DNA of 64,000 nt from Eledone cirrhosa (taxonomy: Eukaryota > Mollusca > Cephalopoda > Octopoda > Eledonidae). Below, one piece after another: positions 42,401 through 57,400 of the stretch. The stretch spans positions 118,329,197-118,393,196 of the forward strand of contig OZ024744.1 of assembly GCA_964016885.1 (NCBI GenBank). Direction: 5' to 3'. The notes below the pieces were generated by a model. The model did not search any database. It worked only from the letters and a program-made list of their open reading frames with translations, and had not been told where the DNA came from. Position numbers and translations under genes: made by a program. Numbering within the stretch: the first letter of the stretch is position 1; the number at the start of each line of letters is the position of its first letter.

Positions 42401-45400
42401 ACTGAGAGAGGCTGACAGAAGTTCTACTGTCTGGAATGGGAGAGATATATACAGTGATATAGATAAGATGAGGTACTGAGAGAAGCTGACAGAAGCTCTA
42501 CTGTCTGGAATGGGAGAGATATATACAGTGATATAGATAAGGAGATGAAGTACTGAGAGAGGCTGACAGAAGCTCTACTGTCTGGAATGGGAGAGATATA
42601 TACAGTGATATAGATAAGGAGATGAGGTACTGAGAGAGGCTGACAGAAGTTCTACTGTCTGGAATGGGAGAGATATATACAGTGATATAGATAAGGAGAT
42701 GAGGTACTGAGAGAGGTTGACAGAAGCTCTACTGTCTGGAATGGGAGAGATATATACAGTGATATAGATAAGGAGATGAGGTACTGAGAGAGGTTGACAG
42801 AAGCTCTACTGTCTGGAATGGGAGAGATATATACAGTGATATAGATAAGGAGATGAGGTACTGAGAGAGGCTGACAGTAGCTCTACTGTCTGGAATGGGA
42901 GAGATATATACAGTGATATAGATAAGGAGATGAGGTACTGAGAGAGGCTGACAGAAGCTCTACTGTCTGGAATGGGAGAGATATATACAGTGATATAGAT
43001 AAGGAGATGAGGTACTGAGAGAGGCTGACAGAAGTTCTACTGTCTGGAATGGGAGAGATATATACAGTGATATAGATAAGGAGATGAGGTACTGAGAGAG
43101 GTTGACAGAAGCTCTACTGTCTGGAATGGGAGAGATATATACAGTGATATAGATAAGGAGATAAGGTACTGAGAGAGGCTGACAGCAGCTCTACTGTCTG
43201 GAATGGGAGAGATATATACAGTGATATAGATAAGGAGATGAGGTACTGAGAGAGGCTGACAGAAGTTCTACTGTCTGGAATGGGAGAGATATATACAGTG
43301 ATATAGATAAGGAGTTGAGGTACTGAGAGAGGCTGACAGAAGCTCTACTGTCTGGAATGGGAGAGATATATACAGTGATATGGGTAAGGAGATGAGGTAC
43401 TGAGAGAGGCTGACAGAAGCTCTACTGTCTGGAATGGGAGAGATATATACAGTGATATAGATAAGGAGATGGGGTACTGAGAGAGGCTGACAGAAGCTCT
43501 ACTGTCTGGAATGGGAGAGATATATACAGTGATATAGATAAGGAGATGAGGTACTGAGAGAGGCTGACAGAAGTTCTACTGTCTGGAATGGGAGAGATAT
43601 ATACAGTGATATAGATAAGGAGATGAGGTACTGAGAGAGGCTGACAGAAGCTCTACTGTCTGGAATGGGAGAGATATATACAGTGATATAGATAAGGAGA
43701 TGAGGTACTGAGAGAGGCTGACAGAAGCTCTACTGTCTGGAATGGGAGAGATATATACAGTGATATAGATAAGGAGATGAGGTACTGAGAGAGGTTGACA
43801 GAAGCTCTACTGTCTGGAATGGGAGAGATATATACAGTGATATAGATAAGGAGATGAGGTACTGAGAGAGGCTGACAGAAGCTCTACTGTCTGGAATGGG
43901 AGAGATATATACAGTGATATAGATAAGATGAGGTACTGAGAGAGGCTGACAGAAACTCTACTGTCTGGAATGGGAGAGATATATACAGTGATATAGATAA
44001 GGAGATGAGGTACTGAGAGAGGCTGACAGAAGTTCTACTGTCTGGAATGTGAGAGATATATACAGTGATATAGATAAGGAGATGAGGTACTGAGAGAGGC
44101 TGACAGAAGCTCTACTGTCTGGAATGGGAGAGATATATACAGTGATATAGATAAGGAGATGAGGTACTGAGAGAGGCTGACAGAAGTTCTACTGTCTGGA
44201 ATCGGAGAGATATATACAGTGATATAGATAAGGAGATGAGGTACTGAGAGAGGCTGACAGAAGCTCTTCTGTCTGGAATGGGAGAGCTATATACAGTGAT
44301 ATAGATAAGGAGATGAGGTACTGAGAGAGGCTGACAGAAGCTCTACTGTCTGGAATGGGAGAGATATATACAGTGATATAGATAAGGAGATGAGGTACTG
44401 AGAGAGGCTGACAGAAACTCTACTGTCTGGAATAGGAGAGATATATACAGTGATATAGATAAGGAGATGAGGTACTGAGAGAGGCTGACAGAAGCTCTAC
44501 TGTCTGGAATGGGAGAGATATATACAGTGATATAGATAAGGAGATGAGGTACTGAGAGAGGCTGACAGAAGTTCTACTGTCTGGAATGGGAGAGATATAT
44601 ACAGTGATATAGATAAGGAGATGAGGTACTGGGAGAGGCTGACAGAAGCTCTACTGTCTGGAATGGGAGAGATATATACAGTGATATAGATAAGGAGATG
44701 AGGTACTGAGAGAGGCTGACAGAAGTTCTACTGTCTGGAATGGGAGAGATATATACAGTGATATAGATAAGGAGATGAGGTACTGAGAGAGGCTGACAGA
44801 AGCCCTACTGTCTGGAATGGGAGAGATATATACAGTGATATAGATAAGGAGATGAGGTACTGAGAGAGGCTGACAGAAGCCCTACTGTCTGGAATGGGAG
44901 AGATATATACAGTGATATCGATAAGGAGATGAGGTACTGAGAGAGGCTGACAGAAGTTCTACTGTCTGGAATGGGAGAGATATATACAGTGATATAGATA
45001 AGGAGATGAGGTACTGGGAGAGGCTGACAGAAGTTCTACTGTCTGGAATGGGAGAGATATATACAGTGATATAGATAAGGAGATGAGGTACTGAGAGAGG
45101 CTGACAGAAGCTCTACTGTCTGGAATGGGAGAGATATATACAGTGATATAGATAAGGAGATGAGGTACTGAGAGAGGCTGACAGAAGCTCTACTGTCTGG
45201 AATGGGAGAGATATATACAGTGATATAGATAAGGAGATGAGGTACTGAGAGAGGCTGACAGAAGCTCTACTGTCTGGAATGGGAGAGATATATACAGTGA
45301 TATAGATAAGGAGATGAGGTACTGAGAGAGGCTGACAGAAGCTCTACTGTCTGGAATGGGAGAGATATATACAGTGATATAGATAAGGAGATGAGGTACT

Positions 45401-48400
45401 GAGAGAGGCTGACAGAAGCTCTACTGTCTGGAATGGGAGAGATATATACAGTGATATAGATAAGGAGATGAGGTACTGAGAGAGGCTGACAGCAGCTCTA
45501 CTGTCTGGAATGGGAGAGATATATACAGTGATATAGATAAGGAGATGAGGTACTGAGAGAGGCTGACAGAAGCTCTACTGTCTGGAATGGAGAGATATAT
45601 ACAGTGATATAGATAAGGAGATGAGGTACTGAGAAAGATTGACAGAAGCTCTACTGTCTGGAATGGGAGAGATATATACAGTGATATAGATAAGGAGATG
45701 GGGTACTGAGAGAGGCTGACAGAAGCTCTACTGTCTGGAATGGGAGAGATATATACAGTGATATAGATAAGGAGATGAGGTACTGAGAGAGGCTGACAGA
45801 AGTTCTACTGTCTGGAATGGGAGAGATATATACAGTAATATAGATAAGGAGATGAGGTACTGAGAGAGGCTGACAGAAGCCCTACTGTCTGGAATGGGAG
45901 AGATATATACAGTGATATAGATAAGTAGATGAGGTACTGAGAGAGGCTGACAGAAGCCCTACTGTCTGGAATGGGAGAGATATATACAGTGATATAGATA
46001 AGGAGATGAGGTACTGAGAGAGGCTGACAGAAGTGCTACTGACTGGAATGGGAGAGATATATACAGTGATATAGATAAGGAGATGAGGTACTGAGAGAGA
46101 TTGACAGAAGCTCTACTGTCTGGAATGGGAGAGATATATACAGTGATATAGATAAGGAGATGAGGTACTGAGCGAGGTTGACAGAAGTGCTACTGTCTGG
46201 AATGGGAGTGATATATACAGTGATATAGGTAAGGAGATGAGGTACTGAGAGAGGCTGACAGAAGCTCTACTGTCTGGAATGGGAGAGATATATACAGTGA
46301 AATAGATAAGGAGATGAGGTACTGAGAGAGGCTGACAGAAGTTCTACTATCTGGAATGGGAGAGATATATACAGTGATATAGATAAGGAGATGAGGTACT
46401 GAGAGAGGCTGACAGTAGCTCTACTGTCTGGAATGGGAGAGATATATACAGTGATATAGATAAGGAGATGAGGTACTGAGAGAGGCTGACAGAAGTTCTA
46501 CTGTCTGGAATGGGAGAGATATATACAGTGATATAGATAAGATGAGGTACTGAGAGAAGCTGACAGAAGCTCTACTGTCTGGAATGGGAGAGATATATAC
46601 AGTGATATAGATAAGGAGATGAAGTACTGAGAGAGGCTGACAGAAGCTCTACTGTCTGGAATGGGAGAGATATATACAGTGATATAGATAAGGAGATGAG
46701 GTACTGAGAAAGGTTGACAGAAGCTCTACTGTCTGGAATGGGAGAGATATATACAGTGATATAGATAAGGAGATGAGGTACTGAGAGAGGCTGACAGAAG
46801 CTCTACTGTCTGGAATGGGAGAGATATATACAGTGATATAGATAAGGAGGTGAGGTACTGAGAGAGGCTGACAGAAGTGCTACTCTCTGGAATGGGAGAG
46901 ATATATACAGTGATATAGATAAGGAGATGAGGTACTGAGAGAGGTTGACAGAAGCTCTACTGTCTGGAATGGGAGAGATATATACAGTGATATAGATAAG
47001 GAGATGAGGTACTGAGAGAGGCTGACAGAAGTTCTACTGTCTGGAATGGGAGAGATATATACAGTGATATAGATAAGGAGATGAGGTACTGAGAGAGGCT
47101 GACAGAAGTTCTACTGTCTGGAATGGGAGAGATATATACAGTGATATAGATAAGGAGATGGGGTACTGAGAGAGGCTGACAGTAGCTCTACTGTCTGGAA
47201 TGGGAGAGATATATACAGTGATATAGATAAGATGAGGTACTGAGAGAAGCTGACAGAAGCTCTACTGTCTGGAATGGGAGAGATATATACAGTGATATAG
47301 ATAAGGAGATGAAGTACTGAGAGAGGCTGACAGAAGCTCTACTGTCTGGAATGGGAGAGATATATACAGTGATATAGATAAGGAGATGAGGTACTGAGAG
47401 AGGCTGACAGAAGTTCTACTGTCTGGAATGGGAGAGATATATACAGTGATATAGATAAGGAGATGAGGTACTGAGAGAGGTTGACAGAAGCTCTACTGTC
47501 TGGAATGGGAGAGATATATACAGTGATATAGATAAGGAGATGAGGTACTGAGAGAGGTTGACAGAAGCTCTACTGTCTGGAATGGGAGAGATATATACAG
47601 TGATATAGATAAGGAGATGAGGTACTGAGAGAGGCTGACAGTAGCTCTACTGTCTGGAATGGGAGAGATATATACAGTGATATAGATAAGGAGATGAGGT
47701 ACTGAGAGAGGCTGACAGAAGCTCTACTGTCTGGAATGGGAGAGATATATACAGTGATATAGATAAGGAGATGAGGTACTGAGAGAGGCTGACAGAAGTT
47801 CTACTGTCTGGAATGGGAGAGATATATACAGTGATATAGATAAGGAGATGAGGTACTGAGAGAGGTTGACAGAAGCTCTACTGTCTGGAATGGGAGAGAT
47901 ATATACAGTGATATAGATAAGGAGATAAGGTACTGAGAGAGGCTGACAGCAGCTCTACTGTCTGGAATGGGAGAGATATATACAGTGATATAGATAAGGA
48001 GATGAGGTACTGAGAGAGGCTGACAGAAGTTCTACTGTCTGGAATGGGAGAGATATATACAGTGATATAGATAAGGAGTTGAGGTACTGAGAGAGGCTGA
48101 CAGAAGCTCTACTGTCTGGAATGGGAGAGATATATACAGTGATATGGGTAAGGAGATGAGGTACTGAGAGAGGTTGACAGAAGCTCTACTGTCTGGAATG
48201 GGAGAGATATATACAGTGATATAGATAAGGAAATGAGGTACTGAGAGAGGTTGACAGAAGCTCTACTGTCTGGAATGGGAGAGATATATACAGTGATATA
48301 GATAAGGAGATGAGGTACTGAGAGAGGCTGACAGTAGCTCTACTGTCTGGAATGGGAGAGATATATACAGTGATATAGATAAGGAGATGGGGTACTGAGA

Positions 48401-51400
48401 GAGGCTGACAGTAGCTCTACTGTCTGGAATGGGAGAGATATATACAGTGATATAGATAAGGAGATGAGGTACTGAGAGAGGTTGACAGAAGCTCTACTGT
48501 CTGGAATGGGAGAGATATATACAGTGATATAGATAAGGAGATGAGGTACTGAGAGAGGCTGACAGAAGTTCTACTGTCTGGAATGGGAGAGATATATACA
48601 GTGATATAGATAAAGAGATGAGGTACTGAGAGAGGCTGACAGTAGCTCTACTGTCTGGAATGGGAGAGATATATACAGTGATATAGATAAGGAGATGAGC
48701 TACTGAGAGAGGCTGACAGAAGTTCTACTGTCTGGAATGGGAGAGATATATACAGTGATATAGATAAGGAGATGAGGTACTGAGAGAGGCTGACAGTAGC
48801 TCTACTGTCTGGAATGGGAGAGATATATACAGTGATATAGATAAGGAGATGAGGTACTGAGAGAGGCTGACAGAAGTTCTACTGTCTGGAATGGGAGAGA
48901 TATATACAGTGATATAGATAAGATGAGGTACTGAGAGAAGCTGACAGAAGCTCTACTGTCTGGAATGGGAGAGATATATACAGTGATATAGATAAGGAGA
49001 TGAAGTACTGAGAGAGGCTGACAGAAGCTCTACTGTCTGGAATGGGAGAGATATATACAGTGATATAGATAAGGAGATGGGGTACTGAGCGAGGTTGACA
49101 GAAGCTCTACTGTCTGGAATGGGAGAGATATATACAGTGATATAGATAAGGAGATGAGGTACTGAGAGAGGCTGACAGAAGCTCTACTGTCTGGAATGGG
49201 AGAGATATATACAGTGATATAGATAAGGAGATGAGGTACTGAGAGAGGCTGACAGAAGCTCTACTGTCTGGAATGGGAGAGATATATACAGTGATATAGA
49301 TAAGGAGATGAGGTACTGAGAGAGGTTGACAGAAGTTCTACTGTCTGGAATGGGAGAGATATATACAGTGATATAGATAAGGAGATGAGGTACTGAGAGA
49401 GGCTGACAGAAGCTCTACTGTCTGGAATGGGAGAGATATATACAGTGATATAGATAAGGAGATGAGGTACTGAGAGAGGTTGACAGAAGCTCTATTGTCT
49501 GGAATGGGAGAGATATATACAGTGATATAGATAAGGAGATGAGGTACTGAGAGAGGCTGACAGAAGTTCTACTCTCTGGAATGTGAGAGATATATACAGT
49601 GATATAGATAAGGAGATGAGGTACTGAGAGAGGCTGACAGAAGTTCTACTGTCTGGAATGGGAGAGATATATACAGTGATATAGATAAGGAGATGAGGTA
49701 CTGAGAGAGGCTGACAGAAGCTCTACTGTCTGGAATGGGAGAGATATATACAGTGATATAGATAAGGAGATGGGGTACTGAGAGAGGCTGACAGAAGCTC
49801 TACTGTCTGGAATGTGAGAGATATATACAGTGATATAGATAAGGAGATGAGGTACTGAGAGAGGCTGACAGCAGCTCTACTGTCTGGAATGGGAGAGATA
49901 TATACAGTGATATAGATAAGGAGATGAGGTACTGAGAGAGGCTGACAGAAGTTCTACTGTCTGGAATGGGAGAGATATATACAGTGATATAGATAAGGAG
50001 ATGAGGTACTGAGAGAGGCTGACAGAAGCTCTACTGTCTGGAATGGGAGAGATATATACAGTGATATAGATAAGGAGATGAGGTACTGAGCGAGGTTGAC
50101 AGAAGCTCTACTGTCTGGAATGGGAGAGATATATACAGTGATATAGATAAGGAGATGAGGTACTGAGAGAGGCTGACAGCAGCTCTACTGTCTGGAATGG
50201 GAGAGATATATACAGTGATATAGATAAGGAGATGAGGTACTGAGAGAGGCTGACAGAAGCTCTACTGTCTGGAATGGGAGAGATATATACAGTGATATAG
50301 ATAAGGAGATGAGGTACTGAGAGAGGCTGACAGAAGCCCTACTGTCTGGAATGGGAGAGATATATACAGTGATATAGATAAGGAGATGAGGTACTGAGAG
50401 AGGCTGACAGAAGTTCTACTGTCTGGAATGGGAGAGATATATACAGTGATATAGATAAGGAGATGAGGTACTGGGAGAGGCTGACAGAAGTTCTACTGTC
50501 TGGAATGGGAGAGATATATACAGTGATATAGATAAGGAGATGAGGTACTGAGAGAGGCTGACAGAAGCTCTACTGTCTGGAATGGGAGAGATATATACAG
50601 TGATATAGATAAGGAGATGAGGTACTGAGAGAGGCTGACAGAAGCTCTACTGTCTGGAATGGGAGAGATATATACAGTGATATAGATAAGGAGATGAGGT
50701 ACTGAGAGAGGCTGACAGAAGCTCTACTGTCTGGAATGGGAGAGATATATACAGTGATATAGATAAGGAGATGAGGTACTGAGAGAGGCTGACAGAAGCT
50801 CTACTGTCTGGAATGGGAGAGATATATACAGTGATATAGATAAGGAGATGGGGTACTGAGAGAGGCTGACAGTAGCTCTACTGTCTGGAATGGGAGAGAT
50901 ATATACAGTGATATAGATAAGGAGATGAGGTACTGAGAGAGGCTGACAGAAGTGCAACTGTCTGGAATGGGAGAGATATATACAGTGATATAGATAAGGA
51001 GATGAGGTACTGAGAGAGGCTGACAGAAGCTCTTCTGTCTGGAATGGGAGAGATATATACAGTGATATAGATAAGGAGATGGGGTACTGAGAGAGGCTGA
51101 CAGAAGCTCTACTGTCTGGAATGGGAGAGATATATACAGAGATATAGATAAGGAGATGGGGTACTGAGAGAGGCTGACAGTAGCTCTACTGTCTGGAATG
51201 GGAGAGATATATACAGTGATATAGATAAGGAGATGAGGTACTGAGAGAGGCTGACAGAAGCTCTACTGTCTGGAATGGGAGAGATATATACAGTGATATA
51301 GATAAGGAGATGAGGTACTGAGAGAGGCTGACAGAAGCTCTACTGTCTGGAATGGGAGAGATATATACAGTGATATAGATAAGGAGATGGGGTACTGAGA

Positions 51401-54400
51401 GAGGCTGACAGAAGCTCTACTGTCTGGAATGGGAGAGATATATACAGTGATATAGATAAGGAGATGAGGTACTGAGAGAGGCTGACAGAAGTTCTACTGT
51501 CTGGAATGGGAGAGATATATACAGTGATATAGATAAGATGAGGTACTGAGAGAAGCTGACAGAAGCTCTACTGTCTGGAATGGGAGAGATATATACAGTG
51601 ATATAGATAAGGAGATGAGGTACTGAGAGAGGCTGACAGAAGCTCTTCTGTCTGGAATGGGAGAGATATATACAGTGATATAGATAAGATGAGGTACTGA
51701 GAGAAGCTGACAGAAGCTCTACTGTCTGGAATGGGAGAGATATATACAGTGATATAGATAAGGAGATGAGGTACTGAGAGAGGCTGACAGAAGCTCTACT
51801 GTCTGGAATGGGAGAGATATATACAGTGATATAGATAAGGAGATGGGGTACTGAGAGAGGCTGACAGAAGCTCTACTGTCTGGAATGTGAGAGATATATA
51901 CAGTGATATAGATAAGGAGATGAGGTACTGAGAGAGGCTGACAGAAGTTCTACTGTCTGGAATCGGAGAGATATATACAGTGATATAGATAAGGAGATGA
52001 GGTACTGAGAGAGGCTGACAGAAGCTCTTCTGTCTGGAATGGGAGAGCTATATACAGTGATATAGATAAGGAGATGAGGTACTGAGAGAGGCTGACAGAA
52101 GCTCTACTGTCTGGAATGGGAGAGATATATACAGTGATATAGATAAGGAGATGAGGTACTGAGAGAGGCTGACAGAAGCTCTACTGTCTGGAATAGGAGA
52201 GATATATACAGTGATATAGATAAGGAGATGAGGTACTGAGAGAGGCTGACAGAAGCTCAACTGTCTGGAATGGGAGAGCTATATACAGTGATATAGATAA
52301 GGAGATGAGGTACTGAGAGAGGCTGACAGAAGCTCTACTGTCTGGAATGGGAGATATATATACAGTGATATAGATAAGGAGATGAGGTACTGAGAGAGGT
52401 TGACAGAAGTTCTACTCTCTGGAATGGGAGAGATATATACAGTGATATAGATAAGGAGATGAGGTACTGAGAGAGGCTGACAGAAGCTCTACTGTCTGGA
52501 ATGGGAGAGATATATACAGTGATATAGATAAGGAGATGAGGTACTGAGAGAGGTTGACAGAAGTTCTACTGTCTGGAATGGGAGAGATATATACAGTGAT
52601 ATAGATAAGGAGATGAGGTACTGAGAGAGGCTGACAGAAGCCCTACTGTCTGGAATGGGAGAGATATATACAGTGATATAGATAAGGAGATGAGGTACTG
52701 ATAGAGGCTGACAGAAGCTCTACTGTCTGGAATAGGAGAGATATATACAGTGATATAGATAAGGAGATGGGGTACTGAAAGAGGCTGACAGAAGTAAAAC
52801 TGTCTGGAATGGGAGATATATACAGTGATATAGATAAGGAGATGGGGTACTGAGAGAGGCTGACAGAAGTAAAACTGTCTGGAATGGGAGATATATACAG
52901 TGATATAGATAAGGAGATGGGGTACTGAGAGAGGCTGACAGAAGCTCTACTGTCTGGAATGGGAGAGATATATACAGTGATATAGATAAGGAGATGAGGT
53001 ACTGAGAGAGGTTGACAGAAGCTCTACTGTCTGGAATGGGAGAGATATATACAGTGATATAGATAAGGAGATGAGGTACTGAGAGAGGCTGACAGCAGCT
53101 CTACTGTCTGGAATGGGAGAGATATATACAGTGATATAGATAAGGAGATGAGGTACTGAGAGAGGCTGACAGAAGCTCTACTGTCTGGAATGGGAGAGAT
53201 ATATACAGTGATATAGATAAAAAGATGAGGTACTGAGAGAGGCTGACAGAAGCTCTTCTGTCTGGAATGGGAGAGCTATATACAGTGATATAGATAAGGA
53301 GATGAGGTACTGAGAGAGGCTGACAGAAGCTCTACTGTCTGGAATGGGAGAAATATATACAGTGATATAGATAAGGAGATGAGGTACTGAGAGAGGCTGA
53401 CAGAAGCTCAACTGTCTGGAATGGGAGAGCTATATACAGTGATATAGATAAGGAGATGAGGTACTGAGAGAGGCTGACAGAAGCTCTACTGTCTGGAATG
53501 GGAGAGATATATACAGTGATATAGATAAGGAGATGAGGTACTGAGAGAGGTTGACAGAAGTTCTACTGTCTGGAATGGGAGAGATATATACAGTGATATA
53601 GATAAGGAGATGAGGTACTGAGAGAGGCTGACAGAAGTTCTACTGTCTGGAATGGGAGAGATATATACAGTGATATAGATAAGGAGATGAGGTACTGAGA
53701 GAGGCTGACAGAAGTTCTACTGTCTGGAATGGGAGAGATATATACAGTGATATAGATAAGGAGATGAGGTACTGAGAGCGGTTGACAGTAGTTCTACTGT
53801 CTGGAATGGGAGAGATATATACAGTGATATAGATAAGGAGATGAGGTACTGAGAGAGGCTGACAGAAGTTCTACTGTCTGGAATGGGAGAGATATATACA
53901 GTGATATAGATAAGGAGATGAGGTACTGAGAGAGGCTGACAGAAGCTCTACTGTCTGGAATGGGAGAGATATATACAGTGATATAGATAAGGAGATGGGG
54001 TACTGAGAGAGGCTGACAGAAGCTCTACTGTCTGGAATGTGAGAGATATATACAGTGATATAGATAAGGAGATGAGGTACTGAGAGAGGCTGACAGAAGC
54101 TCTACTGTCTGGTATGGGAGAGATATATACAGTGATATAGATAAGGAGATGAGGTACTGAGAGAGGCTGACAGAAGCCCTACTGTCTGGAATGGGAGAGA
54201 TATATACAGTGATATAGATAAGGAGATGAGGTACTGAGAGAGGCTGACAGAAGTTCTACTGTCTGGAATGGGAGAGATATATACAGTGATATAGATAAGG
54301 AGATGAGGTACTGAGAGAGGCTGACAGAAGCTCTACTGTCTGGAATGGGAGAGATATATACAGTGATATAGATAAGGAGATGAGGTACTGAGAGAGGCTG

Positions 54401-57400
54401 ACAGAAGCTCTACTGTCTGGAATGGGAGAGATATATACAGTGATATAGATAAGGAGATGAGGTACTGAGAGAGGCTGACAGAAGCTCTACTGTCTGGAAT
54501 GGGAGAGATATATACAGTGATATAGATAAGGAGATGAGGTACTGAGAGAGGCTGACAGAAGCTCTACTGTCTGGAATGGGAGAGATATATACAGTGATAT
54601 AGATAAGGAGATGGAGTACTGAGAGAGGCTGACAGTAGCTCTACTGTCTGGAATGGGAGAGATATATACAGTGATATAGATAAGGAGATGAGGTACTGAG
54701 AGAGGCTGACAGAAGTGCAACTGTCTGGAATGGGAGAGATATATACAGTGATATAGATAAGGAGATGAGGTACTGAGAGAGGCTGACAGAAGCTCTTCTG
54801 TATGGAATGGGAGAGATATATACAGTGATATAGATAGGGAGATGGGGTACTGAGAGAGGCTGACAGAAGCTCTACTGTCTGGAATGGGAGAGATATATAC
54901 AGAGATATAGATAAGGAGATGGGGTACTGAGAGAGGCTGACAGTAGCTCTACTGTCTGGAATGGGAGAGATATATACAGTGATATAGATAAGGAGATGAG
55001 GTACTGAGAGAGGCTGACAGAAGCTCTACTGTCTGGAATGGGAGAGATATATACAGTGATATAGATAAGGAGATGAGGTACTGAGAGAGGCTGACAGAAG
55101 CTCTACTGTCTGGAATGGGAGAGATATATACAGTGATATAGATAAGGAGATGGGGTACTGAGAGAGGCTGACAGAAGCTCTACTGTCTGGAATGGGAGAG
55201 ATATATACAGTGATATAGATAAGGAGATGGGGTACTGAGAGAGGCTGACAGTAGCTCTACTGTCTGGAATGGGAGAGATATATACAGTGATATAGATAAG
55301 GAAATGTGGTACTGAGAGAGGTTGACAGAAGCTCTACTGTCTGGAATGGGAGAGATATATACAGTGATATAGATAAGGAGATGAGGTACTGAGAGAGGTT
55401 GACAGAAGCTCTACTGTCTGGAATGGGAGAGATATATACAGTGATATAGATAAGGAGATGAGGTACTGAGAGAGGCTGACAGAAGTTCTACTGTCTGGAA
55501 TGGGAGAGATATATACAGTGATATAGATAAGGAGATGAGGTACTGAGAGAGGCTGACAGTAGCTCTACTGTCTGGAATGGGAGAGATATATACAGTGATA
55601 TAGATAAGGAGATGAGGTACTGAGAGAGGCTGACAGTAGCTCTACTGTCTGGAATGGGAGAGATATATACAGTGATATAGATAAGGAGATGAGGTACTGA
55701 GAGAGGCTGACAGAAGTTCTACTGTCTGGAATGGGAGAGATATATACAGTGATATAGATAAGATGAGGTACTGAGAGAAGCTGACAGAAGCTCTACTGTC
55801 TGGAATGGGAGAGATATATACAGTGATATAGATAAGGAGATGGGGTACTGAGAGAGGCTGACAGTAGCTCTACTGTCTGGAATGGGAGAGATATATACAG
55901 TGATATAGATAAGGAGATGAGGTACTGAGAGAGGCTGACAGAAGCTCTTCTGTCTGGAATGGGAGAGATATATACAGTGATATAGATAAGGAGATGGGGT
56001 ACTGAGAGAGGCTGACAGAAGCTCTACTGTCTGGAATGGGAGAGATATATACAGTGATATAGATAAGGAGATGGGGTACCGAGAGAGGCTGACAGTAGCT
56101 CTACTGTCTGGAATGGGAGAGATATATACAGTGATATAGATAAGGAGATGAGGTACTGAGAGAGGCTGACAGAAGCTCTACTGTCTGGAATGGGAGAGAT
56201 ATATACAGTGATATAGATAAGGAGATGGGGTACTGAGTGAGGCTGACAGAAGCTCTACTGTCTGGAATGGGAGAGATATATACAGTGATATAGATAAGGA
56301 GATGAGGTACTGAGAGAGGCTGACAGAAGTTCTACTGTCTGGAATGGGAGAGATATATACAGTGATATAGATAAGATGAGGTACTGAGAGAAGCTGACAG
56401 AAGCTCTACTGTCTGGAATGGGAGAGATATATACAGTGATATAGATAAGGAGATGAGGTACTGAGAGAGGTTGACAGAAGCTCTATTGTCTGGAATGGGA
56501 GAGATATATACAGTGATATAGATAAGGAGATGAGGTACTGAGAGAGGCTGACAGAAGTTCTACTGTCTGGAATGTGAGAGATATATACAGTGATATAGAT
56601 AAGGAGATGAGGTACTGAGAGAGGCTGACAGAAGTTCTACTGTCTGGAATGGGAGAGATATATACAGTGATATAGATAAGGAGATGAGGTACTGAGAGAG
56701 GTTGACAGTAGTTCTACTGTCTGGAATGGGAGAGATATATACAGTGATATAGATAAGGAGATGAGGTACTGAGAGAGGCTGACAGAAGTTCTACTGTCTG
56801 GAATGGGAGAGATATATACAGTGATATAGATAAGGAGATGAGGTACTGAGAGAGGCTGACAGAAGCTCTACTGTCTGGAATGGGAGAGATATATACAGTG
56901 ATATAGATAAGGAGATGGGGTACTGAGAGAGGCTGACAGAAGCTCTACTGTCTGGAATGTGAGAGATATATACAGTGATATAGATAAGGAGATGAGGTAC
57001 TGAGAGAGGCTGACAGAAGTTCTACTGTCTGGAATCGGAGAGATATATACAGTGATATAGATAAGGAGATGAGGTACTGAGAGAGGCTGACAGAAGCTCT
57101 TCTGTCTGGAATGGGAGAGCTATATACAGTGATATAGATAAGGAGATGAGGTACTGAGAGAGGCTGACAGAAGCTCTACTGTCTGGAATGGGAGAGATAT
57201 ATACAGTGATATAGATAAGGAGATGAGGTACTGAGAGAGGCTGACAGAAGCTCTACTGTCTGGAATAGGAGAGATATATACAGTGATATAGATAAGGAGA
57301 TGAGGTACTGAGAGAGGCTGACAGAAGCTCAACTGTCTGGAATGGGAGAGCTATATACAGTGATATAGATAAGGAGATGAGGTACTGAGAGAGGCTGACA

